In this document: positions 17,986 through 24,344 of the stretch, piece after piece
Layout: the number at the start of each line of letters is the position of its first letter
Position numbering within the stretch: the first letter of the stretch is position 1
Source: Sedimentisphaerales bacterium
GTDB lineage: Bacteria; Planctomycetota; Phycisphaerae; Sedimentisphaerales; Anaerobacaceae
NCBI GenBank assembly: GCA_016927855.1
Contig: JAFGLV010000103.1
Coordinates: forward strand, 1-48,011
Length of the DNA stretch: 48,011 bases
Direction of reading: 5' to 3'
Notes under the pieces: model-generated
Told to the model about the DNA's origin: nothing
Seen by the model: the letters and a program-made list of their open reading frames with translations, nothing else
The model's database searches: none
Program-made: the position numbers and the translations under genes

Positions 17986-18837
17986 ATGTGCTACGTGTAC
18001 CATTACACAACTACCGACGGGTTCAAGGGCATACTCGAAAGCGGGGAGATCTGGGCGACCAGCATTCATTGCTTGAACGACTGGACGGAGTTCCAGTACG
18101 CAAGAGAACCATTCACAGATAGCGTGAGGGCACTACTGAAAGACAAGGAGGCAGCCGACGGAGCTACACTACTGCTGTCGGACCTGTTCGAGAAGCGTCC
18201 GCCCCTCTTTGTGTGTTCGTTTTCGTCAGCCGGAGATGGTGACGACCTCAGCCAATGGCGAGCGTACTCGCATCCGTATGGTTGTGCTATCGGCTTTGAA
18301 ATGGCCACCCTTCTCAACTACGCAGGCATGCTGAAATTTGACCTGTCCAGGTGTGAATATGGAACAGCAGGCATACAAGAAATGGCCAAGGGCACTGCCG
18401 AGATCATGAAAAAGATCATCCAGATGGCCGGCGGCATGAAGAGCTTCCGCTCACAATATCCCTGCGGCGGTCCATTGAAAGAGCTCATCTTCAAGATCGT
18501 CGCTCGCTACAAGAACGAAGGATATAGCGCGGAACAGGAGCACCGTTTGTTACACTACCTGCAGCCTGGTGATCGCGAGAAATACACGCCGTGCCCTGGC
18601 AAGCGCCGTCCGTATGTGGCCTTGAGCCTCAAGAATGACAAAGACTGGACGAAGCCATTTGTTGAGAAACTCTGGAAAGACGCGAGGATTGTCATGAGCC
18701 CACGCCGGCCAGAGAAGGCCCAAGCCGAACGTGAGGTTTTGGCGGCATTTGTCGAATCGCAACTGCGCAAGCAGCACTTGCCCACCGACTGCGCGGGGAC
18801 TGTTCGGGTTTCGCAGGTACCATACGATCCCGAGTAA
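17986..18837 (+). CDS. DUF2971 domain protein
   Basis: A 283-residue soluble protein of the DUF2971 family. YVYHYTTTDGFKGILESGEIWATSIHCLND is the usual start, where a chain of aromatic and Tyr/His residues precedes the xxYLND-like turn. FVCSFSSAGDGDDLSQWRAYS is the second signature. EQEHRLLHY and the C-terminal IVMSPRRPEKAQAE segment complete the fold. The molecular role of DUF2971 is not established. Such genes often occur singly among accessory and defence genes, as here beside several TA fragments. ATG 17986 has AGGGAG 9 nt upstream and is preferred to an earlier TTG at 17938. Codon bias is weaker than in the housekeeping genes, suggesting acquisition. Confidence 0.85.
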   Translation: MCYVYHYTTTDGFKGILESGEIWATSIHCLNDWTEFQYAREPFTDSVRALLKDKEAADGATLLLSDLFEKRPPLFVCSFSSAGDGDDLSQWRAYSHPYGCAIGFEMATLLNYAGMLKFDLSRCEYGTAGIQEMAKGTAEIMKKIIQMAGGMKSFRSQYPCGGPLKELIFKIVARYKNEGYSAEQEHRLLHYLQPGDREKYTPCPGKRRPYVALSLKNDKDWTKPFVEKLWKDARIVMSPRRPEKAQAEREVLAAFVESQLRKQHLPTDCAGTVRVSQVPYDPE

Positions 18838-18943
18838 TCAGTACCTCAGAGGGAAATCAGAGGAATGGCATACGAATTGGGAGTCAGCGGGGCGGGTGCT
18901 CGCCAACTCGGCTGGGTGGCAGACCACATGCAGCCCATCTGGC

Positions 18944-19041
18944 CTATGCGTCGGTCTTGACGGTGACGTGGAGGCCGGCTCGCGTGGCGAGGGCGATGAG
19001 CATTTCCACGCTAAACTTGTGCCATTTGCCTCGGATCGGGC
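18944..19041 (-). pseudogene. Remnant of an XRE/HTH-type antitoxin (C-terminal end only)
   Basis: The minus strand reads KWHKFSVEMLIALATRAGLH and ends VTVKTDA before a TAG at 18944. This matches the last helices of helix-turn-helix antitoxins of the HigA/XRE type (SxxxFSVExLIxLxxRxGxxVxV). The upstream two thirds, including the recognition helix, are missing. The reading runs straight into the palindromic repeat at 19042-19135, which appears to have replaced the 5' part. Confidence 0.6.
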
Positions 19042-19135
19042 CGTGGGGCGAGCGTCCCCGCTCGCCTTGTCGTGCGGGGACCCCTGCCTTGTGCAGGGGG
19101 AGCCTGGCCCTGCGAAGGCAGGGCCACGACCTACA
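19042..19135. repeat. Compound palindromic repeat (CGTAGGGCGAGC family) between two antitoxin fragments
   Basis: It begins CGTGGGGCGAGCGTCCCCG and ends ACGACCTACA. The first 38 bp nearly match the element inside argJ. A second GC-rich hairpin (CCCCTGCC, TTGTG, CAGGGGG and CCTGCCC-type arms) is nested before the right end, making this copy 94 bp rather than about 50. Its end supplies the TAG stop of the adjacent frameshifted antitoxin. Confidence 0.75.
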
Positions 19136-19368
19136 TTCGGTCGCGTTCCTCCGGCTCCACGTCGGGGACTTTCGCCATGGCTTTCTCGAACTTCTGCCGA
19201 CTGGCACGTTTGGCGCGCTTGCCGAGGTACTCCTCGGTCATCAAGGCGGAGACCTTCTCCGCCAAAGCCAGGGCAAATCAACCGGTTTATCGAAATATTC
19301 TCCCTCTGCGCCAAGGCACGAGCGCTCTCGTGCAGAGACTCAGGCAAACGCAGACTGATCGTACTCAT
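19131..19368 (-). pseudogene. Frameshifted ribbon-helix-helix antitoxin
   Basis: The start MSTISLRLPESLHESARALA, then QRENISINRLI, is a typical ribbon-helix-helix antitoxin N-terminus. It has AGGAG 7 nt before ATG. The frame then breaks. In the next frame the protein continues ALALAEKVSALMTEEYLGKR, then KFEKAMAKVPDVEPEERDRM, and stops at 19131. Removing one A from the AAA at 19275-19277 (T on the coding strand) restores INRLIALALAEK without a gap. This is either a real inactivating insertion or a sequencing error. The toxin gene that should accompany it is absent; the repeat and the XRE remnant lie there instead. Confidence 0.75.
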
Positions 19369-19414
19369 CGCAACACTCCTATCCTCTGCAAGAACTCTCG
19401 GGGGGTCACTGCAT

Positions 19415-19633
19415 CTATCCCAAGTCGTCGGGCTGGAGTCCTGTGTGCTTGGCGATGCGGGAGAGCATACGGGGGCCGATTTCGTCGCGATCGTGGAAGG
19501 CGAAAACGAAGTCGGGCCACTCCGGGCGAAAAAGCACTTTATGAGACGTACCCGACTGGCGCTTGATAGTCCACCCGATACGCAAGAGGGCCGCGAGCAC
19601 CAGACGCGCCTTCGTTGATGGCCAGCGACTCAT
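19415..19633 (-). CDS. hicA: HicA-type mRNA interferase toxin
   Basis: A 72-residue double-stranded-RNA-binding-fold toxin of the HicA family, which cleaves mRNA during translation. LLRIGWTIKRQSGTSHKVLFRP contains the active-site histidine (H31) in a GTSH context; most members have GSH. WPDFVFAFHDRDEIGPRMLSRIAKHTGL completes the fold. Its ATG overlaps the hicB stop by ATGA. The order hicB then hicA is the reverse of the E. coli K-12 locus. The frameshifted antitoxin gene starts 46 nt after its stop. Confidence 0.88.
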   Translation of the reverse strand: MSRWPSTKARLVLAALLRIGWTIKRQSGTSHKVLFRPEWPDFVFAFHDRDEIGPRMLSRIAKHTGLQPDDLG

Positions 19634-19830
19634 GCCGGTATCGCGAAGACGGCGTGGAGTTCTGGAATGTCCTCGCCATTGTCGAGGCGGTCTGCCAGAA
19701 CGCGTAAAGCCAGCGCCTTGACCTTGGCGATCGCTTCATCTCGGCCAGCGCTGTAGACCATCACGCCCGGCAGGTCGGGCACCTCGGCCAGCCAGCGCCC
19801 GTCCTCTTCTCTTTCAATCTCAATCCGCAT
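19630..19830 (-). CDS. hicB: HicB-type antitoxin, short form
   Basis: A 66-residue HicB. IEIEREEDGRWLAEVPDLPG and VMVYSAGRDEAIAKVKALAL form the partial RNase-H fold that neutralises HicA. It stops at FAIPA, without the C-terminal ribbon-helix-helix or HTH DNA-binding domain of longer HicBs. It therefore probably cannot repress the operon by itself. The ATG at 19830 is chosen because homology begins there; an open upstream extension overlaps the DUF433 gene in another frame. It lies 35 nt after DUF433 and is coupled to hicA. Confidence 0.87.
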   Translation of the reverse strand: MRIEIEREEDGRWLAEVPDLPGVMVYSAGRDEAIAKVKALALRVLADRLDNGEDIPELHAVFAIPA

Positions 19831-19865
19831 GGTTCCACCACGGGCACAGCATGGGTGTGCCCTCT

Positions 19866-20093
19866 CTACATTTGGGTCATCAGTAGGCCGTCTTCGATGC
19901 ACTCCTGTAAGTAGGCGAACACGGCTTGCAGATGCTCCGGGATCAGTCTCGGGTAATTCTCCAGCAACCGGGCCTCGGTCCAGCCTTGAGCGAGCCGCTG
20001 GATGATGAACTCCACCGAGAGCCTTGTTCCCTTGATGCTCGGCTTGCCCCCCAAAACGGCCGCGTCGGCGATGATGTAGTCTTTCCACTTCAT
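19866..20093 (-). CDS. DUF433 antitoxin-like protein
   Basis: A 75-residue DUF433 protein. ADAAVLGGKPSIKGTRLSVE, then FIIQRLAQGWTEARLLENYP and HLQAVFAYLQE, match the winged-helix DUF433 family, whose members are usually paired with a DUF5615 PIN-like nuclease. No such toxin follows here; a HicBA pair does. DUF433 may supply the DNA binding that the short HicB lacks (inference). ATG 20093 begins the usual MxWxDYI start. It sits only 7-8 nt downstream of a -10 box, so the mRNA is probably leaderless. Confidence 0.85.
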   Translation of the reverse strand: MKWKDYIIADAAVLGGKPSIKGTRLSVEFIIQRLAQGWTEARLLENYPRLIPEHLQAVFAYLQECIEDGLLMTQM

Positions 20094-20100
20094 ATCTAAG

Positions 20101-20129
20101 ATCATAGCAGTTCAGGCCGCCCGTGTAAA
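20101..20129 (-). promoter_or_regulatory. Promoter of the DUF433-hicB-hicA cluster, leaderless
   Basis: On the minus strand TTTACA (20124-20129), a 17-nt spacer and TATGAT (20101-20106) precede ATG 20093. The expected start site at 20093-20095 coincides with the start codon, and there is no Shine-Dalgarno sequence. Both hexamers are 5 of 6 to consensus. Confidence 0.6.
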
Positions 20130-20245
20130 TATTCGGCGAACGGCCGCGCCCCCAGCACCAAGGTTACGACATCCCCTAATCCCGTCACGGCCGAGACGCT
20201 GGGCGTAAACCGGGCTTTCACCGGGGCTTGGACGGGCCTATCGCG

Positions 20246-20290
20246 ACGGAAATCCAAAGCACGACAACCGAAATCCGAGACGCATCCCAA
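20246..20290. repeat. Decayed single arm of the GAAATCCGAA repeat, copy 3
   Basis: GGAAATCCAAAGCACGA, then CCGAAATCCGAGACGC, resembles the complement of the right arm of copies 1 and 2 (GAAATCCGAAGCACGA, then CGAAATCCGAAACGAA). No matching second arm is seen. It lies in the 322-bp spacer before rplM, which also contains a run of TTCCAGCATTCC-like units (20335-20385). Confidence 0.5.
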
Positions 20291-20451
20291 GCACAGGACG
20301 CGGAATTCCAGGAGACGGCGGCAAAGGCCCACTGTTCCAGCATTCCGTTAGTCCAACATTCCAGCGCCCCTTCCACCCTTCCAGTCGTCGCGGCGGCGCG
20401 AAGTCGCGTCGAGAGGGGGCCGGAAATCGTCGCGATCGCGCGAAATTTGGT

Positions 20452-20479
20452 TTGACAGGGGTGGTTTGTGTGCTAAAAT
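20452..20479 (+). promoter_or_regulatory. Sigma-70-type promoter for rplM-rpsI
   Basis: Consensus TTGACA at 20452-20457, a 16-nt spacer, and TAAAAT (5 of 6) at 20474-20479. The start site would be near 20486, giving a leader of about 30 nt. This is among the strongest promoters in the window, fitting a ribosomal protein operon. Confidence 0.68.
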
Positions 20480-20517
20480 TCGAGGTTTCTAAACGGGTGC
20501 AAGAAGAGAGTATGTTT

Positions 20518-20949
20518 ATGAAGAGCTTTTTGGCCAAGAAGAACGAAATCGAGCAGAAGTGGCTGCTGGTGGACGCCGACGGGGCGATCCTGGGTCGGAT
20601 GGCCGCTCAGGTCGCGCCGATCCTGATGGGCAAGACCAAGCCGACGTATACGCCGCACGTGGACGTGGGCGACTACGTCGTGATCGTCAATGCTGAGAAG
20701 GTGCGGCTGACCGGCAAGAAGGCCGAGCAGAAGGTCTACGACTGGTACACGCACCATCCCGGCGGCCATAAGTACTTGAGTTTCAACGATATGATGGCCA
20801 AGAAGCCGGAGAAGGTCGTGGAGATGGCGGTGCGGCGGATGCTGCCCAAGAACCGGCTCGGACGCAAGATGCTCAGCAAGCTGAAAGTCTACCGCGGTCC
20901 CGACCACGAACACCAGGCCCAGCAACCCGAGCGGATCGAACTGTCCTAA
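20518..20949 (+). CDS. rplM: 50S ribosomal protein L13
   Basis: A 143-residue L13. WLLVDADGAILGRMAAQVAPIL, GDYVVIVNAEKVRLTGKKAEQK, YTHHPGG and the signature MLPKNRLGRKMLSKLKVYRG are all present. The start is ATG 20518 or the in-frame ATG 20512 two codons upstream, with AGAAGAGAG as ribosome site. It is followed after 15 nt by rpsI, the usual L13-S9 pair. L13 binds 23S rRNA early in 50S assembly. Confidence 0.98.
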   Translation: MKSFLAKKNEIEQKWLLVDADGAILGRMAAQVAPILMGKTKPTYTPHVDVGDYVVIVNAEKVRLTGKKAEQKVYDWYTHHPGGHKYLSFNDMMAKKPEKVVEMAVRRMLPKNRLGRKMLSKLKVYRGPDHEHQAQQPERIELS

Positions 20950-20964
20950 GCGGAATTGAGAATT

Positions 20965-21498
20965 ATGGCGGAAAACCACCCCGAAAAGCACGAGAACGAA
21001 AAGCCCCAGGACGCCGAGGCCAAACCCGAGGCGAAGCACGAGCCCAGGCATGAGCCGAAACCCGAGCCCAAGCAGGTGGCGCCGCGACCGGGAAACAAGA
21101 TGAAAGAGAAGTACGGCTACTGGTGGGGCACCGGCCGGCGGAAGACTTCCGTGGCCCGCGTGCGGATCCGGCCGGGCAGCGGTAAGCTCCTCATCAACAA
21201 GAAGGAACTCGACGCCTTCTTCAAACGCGAGCAGGATCGCCGCTCCGTCCTGGCGCCGCTCAAGAGCGTTCACGCCGAGAGGGCATTCGACGTCTTCATC
21301 AACGTCAAAGGCGGCGGCACCACCGGACAAGCTGGAGCGGCGCTGCTGGGCATCGCCAGAGCCCTGAGAACCTACGACGAGAACTATATTCAGGCTCTGC
21401 GTGACGGCGGGCACCTGACGCGCGACCCGAGGATGGTCGAAAGGAAGAAGCCCGGCCAATCGGGTGCTCGGCGGAGATTCCAGTTCTCCAAGCGTTAA
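20965..21498 (+). CDS. rpsI: 30S ribosomal protein S9 with charged N-terminal extension
   Basis: The 177-residue product has a normal S9 core from about residue 50: GTGRRKTSVARVRIRPGSG, FINVKGGGTTGQAGAALLGI, RDGGHLTRDPRMVERKKPGQ, and the terminal SGARRRFQFSKR that reaches into the P-site region. The first 47 residues are an extra low-complexity tail of Lys, Glu, Pro and His (HEPRHEPKPEPKQ), probably disordered. Usual S9 length is about 130. The extended start is accepted because ATG 20965 lies 15 nt after rplM and codon bias is kept. Confidence 0.97.
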   Translation: MAENHPEKHENEKPQDAEAKPEAKHEPRHEPKPEPKQVAPRPGNKMKEKYGYWWGTGRRKTSVARVRIRPGSGKLLINKKELDAFFKREQDRRSVLAPLKSVHAERAFDVFINVKGGGTTGQAGAALLGIARALRTYDENYIQALRDGGHLTRDPRMVERKKPGQSGARRRFQFSKR

Positions 21499-21521
21499 CA
21501 GCAACACAACTACCGTTCACG

Positions 21522-21559
21522 ACAGCCGCCGAGAGACGATCTTCGCGGCTGTTTTTTTT
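21522..21559 (+). terminator. Rho-independent terminator after rpsI
   Basis: ACAGCCGC at 21522-21529 pairs with GCGGCTGT at 21545-21552, followed by eight T residues (21552-21559). A strong intrinsic terminator closing rplM-rpsI. Confidence 0.85.
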
Positions 21560-21665
21560 CGTAGCACGGGCGTTCCGTCGGCCTTGCTCAGGACAGGCCC
21601 GCCCGTGAACCAAGATATATGGGCGAGACGCCCATGATACTCACGGGCAAGATGCCCGTGCTACG
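21560..21665. repeat. Composite palindromic element with 12-bp terminal inverted repeats
   Basis: CGTAGCACGGGC at 21560-21571 and GCCCGTGCTACG at 21654-21665 are perfect inverted ends. Inside are two more hairpins: ATGGGCG, AGA, CGCCCAT, and CACGGGC, AAGAT, GCCCGTG. It starts directly at the end of the rpsI terminator T-run. Its last base is the first G of the GGAG ribosome site of argC. Confidence 0.8.
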
Positions 21666-21675
21666 GAGTGCACTT

Positions 21676-22683
21676 ATGATTCGAGTCGCGATCATTGGCG
21701 CCAGCGGCTATACCGGCGCCGAATCCATCCGCATTTTGTTTCGTCATGCCGAAGCCGAGCTGACATACCTGACCGCACTGCCGGAAGAGTGCGGGCCGGT
21801 GGGCGAGGTCTTCCCCGAATTCCGCGGCCGGTGCCGTCTGGATATCGAGCCGCTGGACCTGGACAAGCTCTCGCAGTCGGCGGACGTGGCGCTGTGCTGC
21901 CTGCCCCACAAGGTCTCGATGGGCTTCGTGCCCAAACTGCTGGCGGCGGGCGTCAAGGTGATCGACTTCAGCGCGGACTACCGTATCAGGGACGTGCAGG
22001 TCTACGAGAAATACTACCAGCCTCACACAGACCAGGCCAACCTGGCCAAGGCGGTTTATGGCCTGCCCGAGCTGTTTCGCGACCAGATCAAAGGCACCGA
22101 CCTCGTCGCCAATCCAGGCTGCTTTCCGACCGGTGCGATACTCGCGATCGCTCCCCTGCTCAAGCAAGGTCTGATCGACCCCGGCTCGATCATCGTCAGT
22201 TCCGTAACCGGCGCTTCGGGCGCGGGCAAGAACCCCTCGGCCAAGTTCCATTTCCCGAACATGAACGAGAACCTGTTTCCATACGGGATTGGCGTCCACC
22301 GTCACATGCCTGAGATGGAGCAGATCGCCGGCGAGGCGGCCGAGACGAAGGCGACGGTTCTCTTCCAACCTCACGTGGGCTGCTTCGATCGCGGCATCCT
22401 TTCGACCGTTTACTGCCAGCCGAAGCAAGGCGTCAAAGCCGAGCAACTGCTGCCACTCTACCAGGACTTCTACCAGAACGAGCCGTTCGTGCAGGTAGGC
22501 AAGACCGCGCCGGCGGTCAAGGACGTGGCTGGCACGAACTACTGCCACGTCTTCCCGGCGCTGGTCAAGGGACGCATCCTGGCGTTCTCTGCTATCGACA
22601 ACCTGGTCAAAGGCGCTTCGGGCCAAGCGATCCAGAACATGAACATCCTCTTCGGCTTCGAGGAGACGATGGGACTCAAGTAA
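21676..22683 (+). CDS. argC: N-acetyl-gamma-glutamyl-phosphate reductase
   Basis: The third enzyme of arginine synthesis: NADPH reduction of N-acetylglutamyl phosphate to the semialdehyde. IRVAIIGASGYTGAESIRIL is the nucleotide-binding start. VANPGCFPTGAILAI carries the catalytic cysteine (C149). SSVTGASGAGKNPSAKFHF, HRHMPEM and AIDNLVKGASGQAIQNMN complete the family pattern. The 335-residue length is normal. The start at ATG 21676 has GGAG 7 nt upstream; the frame is open further back only through repeat DNA. Its usual neighbour argJ lies 3 kb downstream, separated by five unrelated genes. Confidence 0.97.
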   Translation: MIRVAIIGASGYTGAESIRILFRHAEAELTYLTALPEECGPVGEVFPEFRGRCRLDIEPLDLDKLSQSADVALCCLPHKVSMGFVPKLLAAGVKVIDFSADYRIRDVQVYEKYYQPHTDQANLAKAVYGLPELFRDQIKGTDLVANPGCFPTGAILAIAPLLKQGLIDPGSIIVSSVTGASGAGKNPSAKFHFPNMNENLFPYGIGVHRHMPEMEQIAGEAAETKATVLFQPHVGCFDRGILSTVYCQPKQGVKAEQLLPLYQDFYQNEPFVQVGKTAPAVKDVAGTNYCHVFPALVKGRILAFSAIDNLVKGASGQAIQNMNILFGFEETMGLK

Positions 22684-22691
22684 GAGCCTTT

Positions 22692-22806
22692 AACAGAATG
22701 ATCTCCATACGGCCATTGTGGTGCGGGCGTTGCAGGGGCAACCCCCTGTGGTTGCCCTGGGCAGGCACAGGGGCCTGCCCTACACGTCACCATCGGTCAT
22801 TCTGTT
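22692..22806. repeat. Nested palindromic element with 10-bp terminal inverted repeats
   Basis: AACAGAATGA (22692-22701) and TCATTCTGTT (22797-22806) are perfect inverted ends. Inside are two GC-rich palindromes, GGGGCAACCCCC/GTGGTTGCCC and GGGCAGGC, ACAG, GGGCCTGCCC, ending at CCCTACACG. Reverse-complemented, the inner part begins CGTGTAGGGCAGGCCCC, another member of the GTAGGGC-type repeats in this window. The element fills the argC to AhpD-like gene spacer. Confidence 0.7.
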
Positions 22807-22844
22807 GGACGTTCTAAGGGCACACAGCGTTGGTGAGGAGAGCC

Positions 22845-23186
22845 ATGGACAAGATCGAAGAGATCTGCCAGAAACGCAAGCGAGCGCACGAGAAGCTCCT
22901 GTCCATGCACTCGAAGGTCTACAAGGCGTTCCTGGACATGGAGGCCGCGACGTTCACCGACGGCAGTCTGAGCAAGAAGTACAAAGAGCTTATCGCGATC
23001 GGCATCTCGGTGGTGATCGACTGCGAGCCTTGCATGCAGTGGCACATCGACCAGGCCGCCAAATCGGGCGCGACCGCGCTGGAGGTCCTGGAGGCGCTGG
23101 AGGTCGGCATGGAGATGGGCGGCGGCCCGGCTACTGGCTCGGCGCGGTTCGCGCTGGAGGTGATGGACCACGTTTTCGGAGAATGA
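22845..23186 (+). CDS. Carboxymuconolactone decarboxylase/AhpD-family protein
   Basis: A 113-residue helical protein of the CMD/AhpD family. KYKELIAIGISVVIDCEPCMQWHIDQAAK contains the CxxC (CEPC) and the following histidine typical of the thiol-peroxidase-like members. ATALEVLEALEVG is the second conserved helix. Such proteins usually form hexamers and act in alkylhydroperoxide or related redox reactions. The CxxC favours a redox role over a decarboxylase. It precedes the nitrilase gene by 6 nt and is probably co-transcribed with it. Confidence 0.9.
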   Translation: MDKIEEICQKRKRAHEKLLSMHSKVYKAFLDMEAATFTDGSLSKKYKELIAIGISVVIDCEPCMQWHIDQAAKSGATALEVLEALEVGMEMGGGPATGSARFALEVMDHVFGE

Positions 23187-23192
23187 GTCCGC

Positions 23193-24044
23193 ATGAGTAG
23201 CGGGATGCTTAAGGTCGCGACATGTCAGTTTGCGGTCGGTCCGTCCATCCGGCGCAACGCGGCCGGTGTCCACCGACTCCTCCATCAGGCGAAGAAAGGC
23301 AGAGCCGAGATCGTCCACTTTTCCGAGTGCGCCCTGAGCGGGTACGCCGGTACCGACCTGGCAACGTTCGATGGCTACGACTGGGCGCTGCTTCGCGAAG
23401 AGACGCTCAGGATCATGGACTCGGCCGGCCAGCTTGGATTGTGGGTCATTTTAGGCAGCACGCACCGGCTCACCGAGCCCAACAAACCGCACAACTGTCT
23501 GTACCTGATCGATCCGAGCGGCAAGATCGTCGATCGTTACGACAAGCGCTTTGGGATGCCACGGGACCTGCACTATTACACGCCGGGCGATCGGTTCGTG
23601 ACGTTCACGATCAACGGGATCAGATGCGCGCTGCTGATCTGCTTCGACCTGCGCTTTCCGGAGCTTTACCGGGCGCTGTATCGGGAAGGCGTCCAGTGCA
23701 TCTTCCAGTCGTTCTACAACGCGCGTCAGAGCGGCCCGACCGTCCACGGGCAGATCATGCGCCAGACGATGCAGTGCCACGCCGCGACGAACCACTTCTG
23801 GGTCAGCATGTCGAACTCGAGTGCGTACTACAGTCCCTACGCGTCCTGCCTGATCCAGCCCGACGGCGGGATCGCTGCGGAACTGCGGCCCAATCGTCCC
23901 GGCATGCTCATCGGCACGGTGGACCTGAGCATGGACTTCTACGACCCGATGGAGGATTTCCGCGACCTGGCCCTCGCCGACAAACTAACCAACGGTCCCG
24001 GCCAACTCGACGACCCGAGGTCGACGGACACGCGCGGGCTGTAA
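23193..24044 (+). CDS. Carbon-nitrogen hydrolase (nitrilase superfamily)
   Basis: A 283-residue cytoplasmic amidase-type enzyme. The catalytic triad is visible: E45 in VHFSECALSGY, K118 in VDRYDKRFG and C150 in ALLICFDLRFPE. The superfamily hydrolyses nitriles, amides, ureas or N-carbamoyl compounds. The substrate cannot be fixed from sequence; the CFDLRFPELYR context is that of aliphatic amidase/N-carbamoylase-like branches. An arginine or polyamine link is only suggested by the neighbours argC and argJ. The C-terminal tail (DPRSTDTRGL) is polar. Confidence 0.9.
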   Translation: MSSGMLKVATCQFAVGPSIRRNAAGVHRLLHQAKKGRAEIVHFSECALSGYAGTDLATFDGYDWALLREETLRIMDSAGQLGLWVILGSTHRLTEPNKPHNCLYLIDPSGKIVDRYDKRFGMPRDLHYYTPGDRFVTFTINGIRCALLICFDLRFPELYRALYREGVQCIFQSFYNARQSGPTVHGQIMRQTMQCHAATNHFWVSMSNSSAYYSPYASCLIQPDGGIAAELRPNRPGMLIGTVDLSMDFYDPMEDFRDLALADKLTNGPGQLDDPRSTDTRGL

Positions 24045-24087
24045 GCTGGAGCCGAGACAGCAGCTCCGCTGATCCGCGCCAAGGCTC

Positions 24088-24135
24088 TTGCCCAAGGCCA
24101 AGAGAATGTGTATGATTTTGAGGTGAATACACATT
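24088..24135 (+). promoter_or_regulatory. vapBC promoter with overlapping operator
   Basis: TTGCCC (24088-24093), a 17-nt spacer and TATGAT (24111-24116) form a promoter. A perfect 9-bp inverted repeat, AATGTGTAT (24105-24113) and ATACACATT (24127-24135), covers the -10 and the start site. It is the expected place for VapB-VapC autorepression. Confidence 0.65.
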
Positions 24136-24149
24136 GCAGGAGATCGACG

Positions 24150-24344
24150 ATGAGAACAAACGTTGTGCTTGACGACGATTTGATGCAGACCGCCCTGAGG
24201 CTTTCCGGCTGCAAGACGAAGAAGAAGGCAATCGAGGAAGGTCTGAAGCTGCTTATCCAACTCAATCGGCAGAAAAAGATCAGGACGCTCCGGGGGAAGT
24301 TGCGGTGGACGGGCGATCTGGATGCGATGAGAACTGACAAATGA
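24150..24344 (+). CDS. vapB: VapB-type antitoxin
   Basis: A 64-residue ribbon-helix-helix antitoxin. MRTNVVLDDDLMQTALRLSG is the DNA-binding N-terminus, then KTKKKAIEEGLKLLIQL. The basic tail KIRTLRGKLRWTGDLDAMR is the toxin-wrapping part. ATG 24150 has AGGAG 9 nt upstream. The stop overlaps vapC as ATGA. Confidence 0.93.
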   Translation: MRTNVVLDDDLMQTALRLSGCKTKKKAIEEGLKLLIQLNRQKKIRTLRGKLRWTGDLDAMRTDK

